A stretch of DNA of 64,000 nucleotides, from positions 1-64,000 of the forward strand of contig JAUNCZ010000007.1 in the NCBI GenBank assembly GCA_030526405.1. Direction: 5' to 3'. Position numbers and translations under genes: made by a program. The notes under the pieces were generated by a model, which was not told the origin of the DNA, made no database searches, and saw nothing but the letters and a program-made list of their open reading frames with translations. The first letter of the stretch is position 1. Each line of letters opens with the position of its first letter. The stretch comes from Lachnospiraceae bacterium. Its GTDB lineage: Bacteria; Bacillota; Clostridia; Lachnospirales; Lachnospiraceae. This document shows positions 16,300 to 25,258 of this stretch, one piece after another.

Positions 16300-16510
16300 T
16301 ATCATTCCCTCCTGCAGTCAGCAGCATACTGTTACAAACAAGACCTCCTCTTACTTATAATATTATAATATTAAGAAAATAAGTAATGAATGTTACAGAA
16401 AGCAGAAAAGTTTTTCCAATAAATTTCATCTCTTTCCGCTGATGTTTTTTTCTTATCGGATGGAGTTTTCTCCGGTCTTGTGAGATAATACTACCAAGAA
16501 AGGAATCACT

Positions 16511-17005
16511 ATGATCGCATTACAGATAAAAAACATCAAAGACTTTATGAATCATCTTCTGCTTCAGAATACCTTCGACAATTTTCTTGTTTCTGAAGCC
16601 TCTATTACCACCTTCACCACCTTTTCCATCACTGGTGACCTGCGAAAGGAATTTTTCGATCCTGAACTGGCGGAAAGTGCCGACCTTCAGTCCCGTACCC
16701 AGGTGCTCTGGAAGGAAATCCGCCCCTTCTGTCTCTCTGTAATCAAAGGAAAGAGAACTCCACTCTCCTTTAAATTTGTGTTTCAGCTGCCGGAGGGCCC
16801 CCTCTGCAGCCTTCTGTCAGAGGCAGAGCTGTCCCTGCAGCCGGAGGATGTGTACGGACTGTTTTTCAACTGTCAGTTCCATGCGGATCAGCTGACCCTT
16901 ACCACCGGCTCCTCCCTGAGAGTATTCTCCCTGGACCGTTCCCTGGATCAGGCCTGGGATAAAAAGCTTACAGCATTTCTCACGGAAAAGGGACTTGCAG
17001 ACTGA
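16511..17005 (+). CDS. DUF5721 family protein
   Basis: 164 residues, cytoplasmic, with the N-terminal IALQIKNIKDFMNHLLLQNTFDNF pattern split over two short motifs (IALQIKNIKDFM and FDNFLVSEASI) that matches DUF5721, a Lachnospiraceae-restricted family of unknown function. An AGAAAGGAAT ribosome site precedes the ATG. Divergent from the preceding small gene and followed by a family-2 repeat and a bidirectional terminator. Confidence 0.7.
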   Translation: MIALQIKNIKDFMNHLLLQNTFDNFLVSEASITTFTTFSITGDLRKEFFDPELAESADLQSRTQVLWKEIRPFCLSVIKGKRTPLSFKFVFQLPEGPLCSLLSEAELSLQPEDVYGLFFNCQFHADQLTLTTGSSLRVFSLDRSLDQAWDKKLTAFLTEKGLAD

Positions 17006-17012
17006 AGAAGGA

Positions 17013-17198
17013 AATTCAAGTCGACGCTTGCGGAGACTTGGCGCGCGATTCTGGTCAGCTTTAGCTGACATCTTCCTATCAGAATCGCTGCGCATCCTCG
17101 CGGAGCGTTTTATCTCAGTCGGAGATTGGACTCCCACTGAGACTAATTTGTCAGTGCTCACCACCTGTAGAGGTGGGAGTCTTCTCCACTGAGATAAA
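17013..17198 (-). repeat. Interspersed repeat family 2, copy 1 (full length)
   Basis: The longest copy, about 186 bases. Read on the minus strand it begins TTTATCTCAGTGGAGAAGAC, contains an imperfect inverted repeat of about 90 bases (GACTCCCAC ... GTGGGAGTC, then ACTGAGATAAA), and ends with GATGTCAGCTAAAGCTGACC and CTCCGCAAGCGTCGACTTGAA. Related copies are at 20942 and 23444. Confidence 0.75.
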
Positions 17199-17202
17199 CA
17201 TA

Positions 17203-17251
17203 GAAAAGCCGAAGGCACACTATGCTGGATCATGTGCCCTCGGCTTTTTTC
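17203..17251. terminator. Bidirectional terminator between the DUF5721 gene and aroK
   Basis: GAAAAGCCGA-GGCAC ... GTGCC-TCGGCTTTTTTC hairpin with A and T runs on both sides. Confidence 0.85.
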
Positions 17252-17304
17252 ACATTTTCATACTGCCAGTTCTGCTTCCGCAGGTTATTCACGGAAACCC
17301 GGCG

Positions 17305-17841
17305 TTACTCTGCCTGAAGTCTGTCAAAAATCTCCTGGCAGATTCCCTTCAGGGACTGGGTATCTGTGCGTACCACCACATCTGCGGCGGCTTCGTAATG
17401 GGGTCTTCTCGCCTCCATCAGCTCACTGATTCCCTCCACTGTTTTCCGTCCCTTTAAAAGGGGACGATTGTCATCACCCTTCACTCTCTTCAGAATACTC
17501 TCCGGTGAAGCAGTGAGAAGAACGATCTTTCCGCTTTTTTTCATGATCTCCACGTTTTCAGGACGCATCACAACGCCCCCTCCGCAGGATACGATCATAT
17601 TGGTCTGCTCTGCGATCTCCTTCAGAAGATCGGTCTCAGCCTGGCGGAAATATGCCTCTCCCTTTTCAGCAAAGATCTCCGGGATGGTCATCCCCTCCCG
17701 TTTGACCAGAGTCTCATCCATCTCCATCAGCGGCATGGAATAATGCCTTTTCATATAGCCTGCCACGGTGCTCTTTCCTGCACCCATGAAGCCGATGAAA
17801 TAGAGATTATATGGAAGCTTTGCCTGTATTTTTTCACTCAT
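17305..17841 (-). CDS. aroK: Shikimate kinase
   Basis: 178 residues. It phosphorylates shikimate in the aromatic amino acid pathway. Walker A is GFMGAGKSTVAG (about 17-28), the shikimate-binding block is MEMDETLVKREG with the conserved Asp, and SCGGGVVMRPEN is the GGG substrate motif. It follows htpG by 17 bases and may share its transcript. Other aro genes are not in the window. Confidence 0.93.
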   Translation of the reverse strand: MSEKIQAKLPYNLYFIGFMGAGKSTVAGYMKRHYSMPLMEMDETLVKREGMTIPEIFAEKGEAYFRQAETDLLKEIAEQTNMIVSCGGGVVMRPENVEIMKKSGKIVLLTASPESILKRVKGDDNRPLLKGRKTVEGISELMEARRPHYEAAADVVVRTDTQSLKGICQEIFDRLQAE

Positions 17842-17858
17842 ATGGTTTTATCCTTCTG

Positions 17859-19919
17859 TTATTTTGCAAGACGGATCATGATCTCATTGCTTCTTGCAAT
17901 GAATTTTGCCATTGTATCAGGATCCAGTGGTTTGTGGGCGATCATGGCCAGATCATACAGCTGCTGACAGAACATATCAATATCCTCTGCCTCCTTATTG
18001 TTCAGGATATACTGAACAAGGGCATGCTTCGCATTGAGGATCAGAGTAGCCTGGGTACCGAACATGGAGGCATCCATACCGGACATACCATACATCTTCA
18101 TCATCTCCTCCATACGGCGGCTCTCCTCGGAGAGAGTCATCATAGAGGATACGGAAGCATCCTTCAGATTCTCAACCTTAACCTCCAGCTTGTCGTTACC
18201 CACTGCCTTGCGGAACAGCTCCTCCAGGGTCTTTGTCTCCTCTGTAAGATCTGCATCGTTGTCCTTCAGATCCTCTGTAAGGTCTGCGTCGATTCTCTGG
18301 AAGCGTACCTTGTCGTTGCTGCGCTCCACATGGGTGATAAATGCCTGATCGATGTTGTGTCTCAGGATCACTGCATCCATTCCCTGGCTGCGGAACATGT
18401 TGATGTACTGTCCCTGCTGGATCGGATCTGTTACATAGTAGATGGTGGTTTTCTTCTCCTCTGCTGCATCCTCTGCATCAGCTGCTGTATTCTCTGCTGT
18501 GTTCTCCTTGGCAGCCTCTGCAGTATCCTCTGCCTTCTCATATTTCTCAAGGCAGTCCTTCAGAGTCAGATATTTGTCATCCAGATTCTTGTACAGCATG
18601 TAATCCATCATCTTGTCAGAGAATTTGGAATCCTTGATGCAGCCGAATTTGATGAATGGGTTGATGTCATCCCAGTATTTCTCATAGGTCTCACGGTCTG
18701 TTTTGCACATGCCGGACAGCTTGTCTGCCACCTTTTTGGAGATATAATCGGAAATCTTCTTAACAAAGCCGTCATTCTGCAGTGCACTTCTGGATACGTT
18801 CAGCGGCAGGTCAGGACAATCAATCACACCCTTCAGCAGAAGCAGATACTCTGGAATTACCTCTTTGATATTGTCAGCGATGAATACCTGATTGTTGTAC
18901 AGCTTGATCACACCATCAATGGTATCGTACTCGTAGTTCAGTCTTGGGAAGTACAGGATACCTTTCAGATTAAATGGATAATCCATGTTCAGATGGATCC
19001 AGAACAGAGGCTCCTTGTAGTCCATGAATACCTTGCGGTAGAACTCCTTGTACTCCTCCTCTGTGCACTCATTTGGATGTTTTGCCCACAGTGGATGAAT
19101 GTCATTCACAGGAACAGGACGTTTCACGATCTTAACAGTCTCTTTTGCAGGTGTTACCTCCACCAGCACCTTCTCGCCGTTCTCATTTTCCTGCTCCTCA
19201 GTCTCTGCTGGAACAGAAATACGCTCAACGATCTGGTCATCCTCCTTCAGATCTGCCTCATCTACTGTCTCGTACTCAGTCTCAGCATTTGCCTTAGACA
19301 GGTAAATGTTCACCGGCATGAAGGAACAGTATTTATCCAGGATCTCGCGGATTCTGTACTCGTTGCAGAACTCCAGGCAATCCTCGTTGAGATACAGGGT
19401 GATCTCAGTTCCCACTGTAGTTCTGTCTCCCTCACCCATATCGTACTCTGTGCTTCCGTCGCACTCCCAGTGAACAGGCTTTGCACCCTCCTGGAAGGAG
19501 AGAGTGTCGATATGCACATCATCAGCCACCATAAATGCAGAGTAGAAGCCAAGACCGAAATGTCCGATGATCTGATCCTCGTCTGCTTTGTCTTTATATT
19601 TCTCCATGAACTCAGTAGCACCGGAGAAAGCAATCTGGGTGATGTACTCCTCCACCTCATCTGCTGTCATTCCGATACCGTTATCGATGAATTTCAGGGT
19701 TTTGTTCATGTCATCTACAACAACCTGAATAGATGGCTTGTAGCCCTCAGGAAGAGAGTACTCTCCTGCTCCGTCCAGTTTTTTCAGTTTGGTCACAGCA
19801 TCGCATGCGTTGGATACCAGCTCACGCACGAAGATGTCATGGTCAGAATACATCCATTTTTTGATGATCGGGAAAATGTTCTCACTGTTAATAGAAAGAT
19901 TTCCATGTTTCATACTCAT
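17859..19919 (-). CDS. htpG: Chaperone HtpG (Hsp90 family)
   Basis: 686 residues. An ATP-dependent homodimeric cytoplasmic chaperone. The N-terminal ATPase has LVSNACDAVTKLKKL (Bergerat N box), IDNGIGMTADEVEEY (G1) and GHFGLGFYSAFMVADDV (G2). A Glu/Ala-rich insert occurs near residue 480. I chose the start at 19919 because AAGGAGAA lies upstream; a longer in-frame reading to 20132 runs through the promoter. A CIRCE element lies upstream of the promoter, pointing to HrcA control. Confidence 0.96.
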   Translation of the reverse strand: MSMKHGNLSINSENIFPIIKKWMYSDHDIFVRELVSNACDAVTKLKKLDGAGEYSLPEGYKPSIQVVVDDMNKTLKFIDNGIGMTADEVEEYITQIAFSGATEFMEKYKDKADEDQIIGHFGLGFYSAFMVADDVHIDTLSFQEGAKPVHWECDGSTEYDMGEGDRTTVGTEITLYLNEDCLEFCNEYRIREILDKYCSFMPVNIYLSKANAETEYETVDEADLKEDDQIVERISVPAETEEQENENGEKVLVEVTPAKETVKIVKRPVPVNDIHPLWAKHPNECTEEEYKEFYRKVFMDYKEPLFWIHLNMDYPFNLKGILYFPRLNYEYDTIDGVIKLYNNQVFIADNIKEVIPEYLLLLKGVIDCPDLPLNVSRSALQNDGFVKKISDYISKKVADKLSGMCKTDRETYEKYWDDINPFIKFGCIKDSKFSDKMMDYMLYKNLDDKYLTLKDCLEKYEKAEDTAEAAKENTAENTAADAEDAAEEKKTTIYYVTDPIQQGQYINMFRSQGMDAVILRHNIDQAFITHVERSNDKVRFQRIDADLTEDLKDNDADLTEETKTLEELFRKAVGNDKLEVKVENLKDASVSSMMTLSEESRRMEEMMKMYGMSGMDASMFGTQATLILNAKHALVQYILNNKEAEDIDMFCQQLYDLAMIAHKPLDPDTMAKFIARSNEIMIRLAK

Positions 19920-20085
19920 ATCAATATTCTCCTTTATAAAAATATTTCGTATTTTTTTTGGAAAAGTGAAGAAAACCCGGAGCACAGACAGGTCTCCATC
20001 TGTTACTGTTTTCCTTCCCCTTTGGGAAGCATTGATACCCTTCACTTTCATGAATGGAATCCTCTCGATTCCTTCGATAGAACAT

Positions 20086-20114
20086 ATCTTAGTACTAACA
20101 GGTGGGAAAGTCAA
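20086..20114 (-). promoter_or_regulatory. Promoter of htpG
   Basis: Minus strand TTGACT (20109-20114), 17-base spacer, TAAGAT (20086-20091), leaving a leader of about 160 bases before the ATG. Confidence 0.78.
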
Positions 20115-20122
20115 GACAAAAA

Positions 20123-20148
20123 TAGCACTCACACGAGGTGAGTGCTAA
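20123..20148. promoter_or_regulatory. CIRCE element (HrcA operator)
   Basis: TAGCACTC-N9-GAGTGCTAA matches the consensus TTAGCACTC-N9-GAGTGCTAA at all but one position. It ends 8 bases upstream of the htpG -35 box. Confidence 0.92.
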
Positions 20149-20169
20149 TAATTTATATTCTGTTTATAA

Positions 20170-20433
20170 TCAGCAGTCAAACAGAAGAAACTGTCCGTTT
20201 GGCAGGGTAAATACCTCATCCATATCCTTCAGTTCATCATCGCTGAGTCCCACAACATCCAGGCCCATATCCTCCAGATACTCCTTACATTCCTTAATGC
20301 TGTTCAGAACTACTGCAAAGTTCTCCTCCAGAAAAATCTCAGCCTCCTCATAGGTCTCTGCTACAGGCTCATCATAAAGCTGTCCCTGGTTCTCAAGAAA
20401 ATACTGTACTACTGCCTCACTGTATTCTCCCAT
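20170..20433 (-). CDS. Small acidic cytoplasmic protein, function unknown
   Basis: 87 residues, rich in Glu and Asp: EYSEAVVQYFLENQGQLYDE at the start, YEEAEIFLEENFAVVLNSIK in the middle and EVFTLPNGQFLLFDC at the end. I recall similar proteins being labelled glyoxalase in Lachnospiraceae annotation, but no glyoxalase metal-ligand pattern is visible, so I do not adopt that name. The start at 20433 has AAGGAGG 7 bases upstream. It reads away from the CIRCE region on the minus strand. Confidence 0.65.
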   Translation of the reverse strand: MGEYSEAVVQYFLENQGQLYDEPVAETYEEAEIFLEENFAVVLNSIKECKEYLEDMGLDVVGLSDDELKDMDEVFTLPNGQFLLFDC

Positions 20434-20637
20434 AACGGTTCCTCCTTGTTTTTCATTTTCTTTTTCTCTACTAAGGTGCACTGTTTTCCAGCCACCCCTT
20501 CTCCATAGGCTGATTTTAGCATGAGATATCAGAAAATGGAACAGTTGACAATTGTTTGTTCCTGTTTTTTCAGATTTCTATTCCCCTGCCGACTTTCTTA
20601 TCTGTTAAAAACTCCCGAAAACCTGAAAAAGGCATGA

Positions 20638-20834
20638 GTAAAGCCCGATCGATTTTTTCTTATCTTATCGACCGGGCTTTTAATGAATGTTCAGTAATTT
20701 CATTCTCTACACCTTCTCTTTCATGGTTTGTATTCAATTGTTCAAACAGATCTGAATCCTTTGCGAACCACTGTATCGGCCGGCGCCCTGGAATAAATTT
20801 CCTGTATTTCTGTGGTTGTTCTTATCTATTTGTT
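20638..20834 (-). ncRNA. RNA-B: autonomous transcript sharing the 3' module of RNA-A
   Basis: A promoter (20841-20869) and a terminator-like hairpin (20640-20679) define a transcript of about 200 nt with no ordinary ORF. The bases before the hairpin, GAAAGAGAAGGTGTAGA-GA-ATGAAATTACTG, are nearly identical to RNA-A, and the same 7-codon ORF follows (MKLLNIH). The 5' half differs and is shorter. The T-tract after the hairpin is short (TTTACT), so the terminator is weaker than that of RNA-A. No described family recognised. Confidence 0.55.
20680..20703 (-). CDS. Mini-ORF MKLLNIH
   Basis: ATG AAA TTA CTG AAC ATT CAT TAA with GAGAAGG upstream. Differs from the copy at 4010-4033 in one codon (AAC for GAA). 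Confidence 0.48.
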   Translation of the reverse strand: MKLLNIH

Positions 20835-20840
20835 GAGTTT

Positions 20841-20869
20841 ATAGTAACACTGCTTTTCCCATCTGTCAA
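20841..20869 (-). promoter_or_regulatory. Promoter of RNA-B
   Basis: Minus strand TTGACA (20864-20869), 17-base spacer, TACTAT (20841-20846). Confidence 0.75.
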
Positions 20870-20941
20870 CTATTTTCTGTAAATTTATAAATTTTAACTT
20901 AGTTATCTGTTTCATTATCATGTTTGCTCTTTTTTTCTGTT

Positions 20942-21041
20942 TTTATCTCAATAAAGAAGACTCCCACATTTATAAGAGGAAAGATGTCAGCTAAAGCTGC
21001 CCCTAATCGTGCGCCGTTTCTCCGCAAGCGTCGACTTGAAC
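20942..21041 (+). repeat. Interspersed repeat family 2, copy 2 (internally deleted)
   Basis: Begins TTTATCTCAATAAAGAAGAC and ends CTCCGCAAGCGTCGACTTGAA, with GATGTCAGCTAAAGCTG inside. It lacks the central portion of about 90 bases present in the copy at 17013-17198. Confidence 0.75.
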
Positions 21042-21063
21042 TATTCCAGGAATAACTGGTATG

Positions 21064-21104
21064 CAAAAACGAGAGACATCCAGTGTTCACATCAGATGTC
21101 TCTC
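21064..21104 (-). terminator. Terminator of glnS
   Basis: GAGAGACATC/GATGTCTCTC hairpin followed on the minus strand by TTTTTGCAT. Nearly the same stem as the purD terminator. Confidence 0.85.
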
Positions 21105-21189
21105 GATCTGGGAAGGGGCAGTCTCAAATAGAGGCAGCCCCCACCTCTTCTTTTTGTTATTCAGTTATCTCTGCACCTTCAACAACTCA

Positions 21190-22878
21190 TTATTTTGGCA
21201 GCTTGAAGGAGCTCTTCAGTGAAACGATTCGGTTGAATACCAGTGCTCCCGGCTTGGAATCCTTGGCATCCACACAGAAGAATCCGTTTCTTACAAACTG
21301 GAAACTGTCATAAGCCTTGGCATCCGCCAGATTTGGCTCTACGAAGCAGTTTGTACGAACCTCCAGAGAGTTCGGATTGATGTTCATGGTTCCGTCCTCG
21401 TTGTATACACCCTTCTCCTCATCGATGAGATTCTCGTAGAGACGGCACTCCACCTGTACTGCAGATGCAGCATCCAGCCAGTGGATGGTGCCTTTTACTT
21501 TTCTGCCGTCCGGGCTGTTTCCGCCGCGACTTGCAGGATCGTAGGTTCCGTGAACCACTGTGATATTTCCATTCTCATCCTTCTCGCAGCCGGTGCATTT
21601 TACAAAGTATGCATTCATGAGACGAACCTCATTGCCCGGGAACATACGGAAGTATTTCTTAGGTGGCTCCTCCATGAAGTCCTCACGCTCAATGTACAGC
21701 TCTCTTGAGAATGGGATCATACGGGATCCAAGGCTCTCGTTCTCCAGGTTGTTTGCAACCTCCAGCATCTCTGTCTGTCCTTCCGGATAGTTGTCGATTA
21801 CCAGCTTGATTGGATCCAGAATTGCCATGGCACGAGGTCTCTTCATCTTCAGATCCTCACGGATACAGTACTCCAGCATTGCATAGTCAACGGAGCTGTT
21901 GGCTTTGGATACACCGCAGAGCTCCACAAACATCTTGATGGACTCAGGTGTAAAGCCTCTTCTCTTCAGAGCAGCGATGGATACAAGACGTGGATCGTCC
22001 CATCCGTCTACTGTTCCCTCCTCAACCAGCTTCTTGATATATCTCTTACCTGTAACAACATTGGTCAGATACAGTTTTGCAAACTCGATCTGTTTTGGTG
22101 GATGTGGATACTCCAGCTCGCGTACAACCCAGTCGTACAGAGGACGATGATCCTCGAACTCCAGGGTACAGATGGAATGAGTTACACCCTCAATGGCATC
22201 CTCGATTGGATGAGCAAAGTCATACATTGGATAAATGCACCATGCATCGCCTGTATTCTGGTGGGAAAGGTGTGCCACACGGTAGATAACCGGGTCACGC
22301 ATGTTGATATTTGGTGATGCCATATCGATTTTTGCACGAAGAACCTTGGTTCCGTCTGCAAACTCACCGTTTTTCATTCTCTCAAACAGGTCCAGATTCT
22401 CCTCCACAGAACGATTTCTGTATGGGCTCTCTTTTCCCGGCTCTGTCAGGGTACCTCTGTACTCACGGATCTCCTCAGCTGTGAGATCACAGACATAGGC
22501 TTTTCCCTTTTTGATCAGCTTAACAGCTGCCTCATACATCTGTCCGAAATAGTTGGAAGCGAAGAAGAGACGATCCTCCCAGTCAGCTCCCAGCCACTGA
22601 ATGTCTTTTTTGATGGACTCTACAAACTCAGAGCGCTCTTTTGTCGGGTTTGTATCGTCAAATCGCATATTGAACTGACCATTGTATTTTTTTGCCAGTC
22701 CATAGTTTAAAAGGATGGATTTCGCATGTCCGATGTGCAGATATCCGTTTGGCTCCGGTGGAAATCTTGTACAGATCTTCTCGTAAGCTCCCTCCTGCAG
22801 ATCCTTCTCAATGATCTGCTCAATAAAATTCTTGGAAACTACTTCTTTTTCAGTTTTGGAAGCGATTTCTTTTTCCAT
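21190..22878 (-). CDS. glnS: Glutaminyl-tRNA synthetase
   Basis: 562 residues, class I. The HIGH motif is in [16 protein letters not shown] (about 41-56); the KMSKR-like loop is in [16 protein letters not shown] (about 277). The C-terminal anticodon-binding barrel is present. Presence of glnS means Gln-tRNA is charged directly rather than only through GatCAB. A GGAGGATAG ribosome site precedes the start. The upstream region (22879-23110) has a GC-rich hairpin (AAGCCCC ... GGGGCCTT) but no T-box. Confidence 0.96.
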   Translation of the reverse strand: MEKEIASKTEKEVVSKNFIEQIIEKDLQEGAYEKICTRFPPEPNGYLHIGHAKSILLNYGLAKKYNGQFNMRFDDTNPTKERSEFVESIKKDIQWLGADWEDRLFFASNYFGQMYEAAVKLIKKGKAYVCDLTAEEIREYRGTLTEPGKESPYRNRSVEENLDLFERMKNGEFADGTKVLRAKIDMASPNINMRDPVIYRVAHLSHQNTGDAWCIYPMYDFAHPIEDAIEGVTHSICTLEFEDHRPLYDWVVRELEYPHPPKQIEFAKLYLTNVVTGKRYIKKLVEEGTVDGWDDPRLVSIAALKRRGFTPESIKMFVELCGVSKANSSVDYAMLEYCIREDLKMKRPRAMAILDPIKLVIDNYPEGQTEMLEVANNLENESLGSRMIPFSRELYIEREDFMEEPPKKYFRMFPGNEVRLMNAYFVKCTGCEKDENGNITVVHGTYDPASRGGNSPDGRKVKGTIHWLDAASAVQVECRLYENLIDEEKGVYNEDGTMNINPNSLEVRTNCFVEPNLADAKAYDSFQFVRNGFFCVDAKDSKPGALVFNRIVSLKSSFKLPK

Positions 22879-23054
22879 GAGTCTTCTATCCTCCTAGTAT
22901 CAGTTATTTCAAGGCCCCTTCTGCGGTCTGGACCGAAAGCGGGGCTTCCTTCTGAAGTTGTATCGTAAAACGGTTACACAGCCATTATGATAGCATATAT
23001 TTTCTTTAAATAAAAGAAAAAAAGAAATGATCCCTCAATAAACCCTGTACAACA

Positions 23055-23100
23055 GAGAAAACGGATCATCAAAGTCTGAATCCGACCCTGATGATCCATT
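23055..23100 (-). terminator. Terminator of the 68-residue protein gene
   Basis: GGATCATCA ... TGATGATCC hairpin followed on the minus strand by GTTTTCTC. Confidence 0.75.
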
Positions 23101-23110
23101 TTCTGAAGTT

Positions 23111-23317
23111 TTAACTCTCTTTCTTTTTAACCGGAACAAATTCAAAATCATCCGCATCGGGATCCACTCCGTCGTCGATGATCTGACAGGTTCTTCCTCT
23201 GGCATAGATGGTCATCCCCTCCAGCAGCTGATATCTCTGTTTCTCCGTTGTAATTCCCTGCACGCGCACCCAGAAGTCCAGCTCCGGCACGTCAAACCCA
23301 TTGATGATATAACGCAT
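23111..23317 (-). CDS. Hypothetical protein, 68 residues
   Basis: A small soluble acidic protein with a basic Lys-rich end (VPVKKKES). The segment YIINGFDVPELDFWVRVQGI suggests a beta-rich fold. It has an AGGGAGAGA ribosome site and its own terminator, which supports a real gene. No family recognised. It is divergent from the MATE gene. Confidence 0.6.
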   Translation of the reverse strand: MRYIINGFDVPELDFWVRVQGITTEKQRYQLLEGMTIYARGRTCQIIDDGVDPDADDFEFVPVKKKES

Positions 23318-23368
23318 GACAGTTCTCTCCCTTTCCCTTACTTTGACCCATTATATCATATTTCGGGA

Positions 23369-23397
23369 TTGACAGCACCCTGTCTCTTTACTAAAAT
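23369..23397 (+). promoter_or_regulatory. Promoter of the MATE gene
   Basis: TTGACA (23369-23374), 17-base spacer, TAAAAT (23392-23397). The resulting leader of about 170 bases contains family-2 repeat copy 3. Confidence 0.82.
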
Positions 23398-23443
23398 ATG
23401 TAAAGTTGCGTATTATACTGACAGATCAGAGCCCGGAACTTCC

Positions 23444-23514
23444 GATTCATAGGAAGATGTCAGCTAAAGCTGACCTGAATCCCGTGCCAAGTCTCCGCAA
23501 GCGTCGACTTGAAT
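23444..23514 (+). repeat. Interspersed repeat family 2, copy 3
   Basis: Contains GATTCATAGGAAGATGTCAG, GCTAAAGCTGACC and GTCTCCGCAAGCGTCGACTT. It matches the 3' half of the full copy at 17013-17198 and sits in the transcribed leader of the MATE gene. Confidence 0.75.
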
Positions 23515-23573
23515 CTGTGATTCATCCCTGTTCCTGCCTCTGTTCCACAAAACTGAATAAGGAGAGAAAATTC

Positions 23574-24953
23574 ATGAGTAAAACTAGTAATCCATCCGGA
23601 ACTCAGGAAAACAAGATGGGCACCATGCCCGTTGGCAAGCTGCTGTTTCAGATGTCGATCCCGATGATCGTCTCCATGCTGGTGCTTGCATTATACAATG
23701 TGGTGGACAGCATCTTCGTATCACAGATCAGTGAGAATGCCCTCACCGCTGTGTCCCTGGCATTTCCCATCCAGAACCTGATGGTATCCATTGCCACCGG
23801 TACGGCCGTAGGTATCAATGCCCTGGTTTCCAGACATCTGGGTGAGAAGGATTTCAACAAAGCCAATCTCGTTGCCCGCCACGGTATCTTCCTGGCTTTC
23901 TGCAGCTATGTGGTATTCATGGTGGTTATGATCTTCATCACCGTGCCATTTATGACCGTCCAGGCCGGAAATGATGAGATCTTCAGCTTTGGTGTACAGT
24001 ATCTGCATGTTATCAGCTACCTTGGAATCTTCATGTTTATGCAGGTTATGCTGGAGCGTCTTGTTTCCTCCACAGGAAAAACACACCTGACCATGATCTC
24101 CCAGGCCACCGGTGCCATTGTAAACATTATCTTTGACCCAATCCTGATCTTCGGATACGGTCCTTTTCCGGAGATGGGTGTAAGAGGTGCTGCCATCGCC
24201 ACTGTATTCGGTCAGCTGGTGGGTGCCGGACTTGCCCTGTTCTTCAACCTGAACAAGAACAAAGAGCTGAACATCAATATGAAGGGCTTCCGTCCAAACA
24301 GCGGTATCATCAAAGCCATCTATCAGATTGCTGTTCCTTCCATCATTCTTGTAAGTGTTGGTTCTGTTATGACCTTCGGAATGAACATCATCTTTGTTCA
24401 GCTTCTGGCCTCCTCCACAGCAGCCGCTGTGTTCGGTGTATACTTTAAGCTGAACAGCCTGGTGGTCATGCCTGTTCTTGGAATGAACAACGGAATGGTT
24501 CCTATCATTGCCTTTAACTATGGTGCAAAAAACAAAAAACGAATCATGGATACCACACGACTGGCGGTAACTGCAGCCTGTGTGATCATGGTGGTGGGAA
24601 TCATTGTTTTCCTTACTGTTCCTGATAAACTGCTGCTGCTGTTCAATGCATCCGAAAATATGCTGGCCATCGGTGTGCCGGCTCTGAAGATCTGCTGCTT
24701 AAGCTATGTATTTGCAGGCTTCTGTATCGTAATCGGATCCACCATGCAGGCCCTGGGCTCTGCCCTGTACAGCATGATCAACTCCCTGTGCCGACAGCTC
24801 ATCGTACTTCTGCCTGCAGCATTTATCCTGGCTAAGGTGGGAGGACTTGATCTGGTATGGTGGGCATACCCCATCGCAGAGCTTGCTTCTGTGACCCTTT
24901 CCTCCATCTTCTTTGCAAAGGTGTACAAACAGAAGATCCGTCCTCTGCATTGA
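23574..24953 (+). CDS. MATE family efflux transporter
   Basis: 459 residues with about 12 transmembrane segments. The N-terminus (MPVGKLLFQMSIPMIVSMLV) and the ALYNVVDSIFVSQIS segment are typical of the MepA-like branch of MATE Na+/H+-drug antiporters. The substrate is not predictable. The start at 23574 has AAGGAGAG upstream; the longer in-frame extension would translate the family-2 repeat and is rejected. Monocistronic, with a promoter and terminator of its own. Confidence 0.92.
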   Translation: MSKTSNPSGTQENKMGTMPVGKLLFQMSIPMIVSMLVLALYNVVDSIFVSQISENALTAVSLAFPIQNLMVSIATGTAVGINALVSRHLGEKDFNKANLVARHGIFLAFCSYVVFMVVMIFITVPFMTVQAGNDEIFSFGVQYLHVISYLGIFMFMQVMLERLVSSTGKTHLTMISQATGAIVNIIFDPILIFGYGPFPEMGVRGAAIATVFGQLVGAGLALFFNLNKNKELNINMKGFRPNSGIIKAIYQIAVPSIILVSVGSVMTFGMNIIFVQLLASSTAAAVFGVYFKLNSLVVMPVLGMNNGMVPIIAFNYGAKNKKRIMDTTRLAVTAACVIMVVGIIVFLTVPDKLLLLFNASENMLAIGVPALKICCLSYVFAGFCIVIGSTMQALGSALYSMINSLCRQLIVLLPAAFILAKVGGLDLVWWAYPIAELASVTLSSIFFAKVYKQKIRPLH

Positions 24954-25034
24954 CCATATCCGACAGGAGGAAGTGTCTGAAGGAAAACCTTCTTACTGAA
25001 ACCGGAAAATCCAATTACTGAAACAAGCCATAAA

Positions 25035-25080
25035 AACTGCCTCTTCTGTTCCCCAACGGGAGCTGAAGGGGCGTTTTTTT
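25035..25080 (+). terminator. Terminator of the MATE gene
   Basis: ACTGCC-CTTC ... GAAG-GGGCG imperfect hairpin followed by TTTTTTT. Confidence 0.75.
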
Positions 25081-25170
25081 ACGTTGGCAGAATTCTGTTT
25101 TTTCATTCTACGTCAAGCTTTTCCATCAATCCCATTAAAAATTTTCATTATTCCCCTACAAAGACTTTTC

Positions 25171-25200
25171 TTGACTCTTAGTTCAAAACTATATTATGAT
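25171..25200 (+). promoter_or_regulatory. Promoter of uraA-upp
   Basis: TTGACT (25171-25176), 18-base spacer, TATGAT (25195-25200), 58 bases upstream of uraA. Confidence 0.7.
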
Positions 25201-25258
25201 TCTCTAGAACTGACAATTTCATATTTATCGCTGTTAATAACAGCAGAGAGGGGAAACA

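Noticed and set aside
17811-20141. A 776-codon open frame on the plus strand opposite htpG
   Set aside because: It is antisense to a clear Hsp90 gene, has a Leu/Ile/Cys/His-rich composition typical of the mirror of acidic coding sequence, and has no ribosome site or family motif.
20170-20433. Glyoxalase annotation for the 87-residue protein
   Set aside because: No glyoxalase fold motif or metal-ligand pattern is visible, and the protein is too short for a complete vicinal-oxygen-chelate domain pair.
22879-23110. T-box leader for glnS
   Set aside because: A GC-rich hairpin exists but I see no T-box sequence or specifier loop with a following terminator/antiterminator pair.
23406-23573. N-terminal extension of the MATE transporter
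   Set aside because: It would translate the family-2 repeat. The strong AAGGAGAG site at 23574 defines the start.
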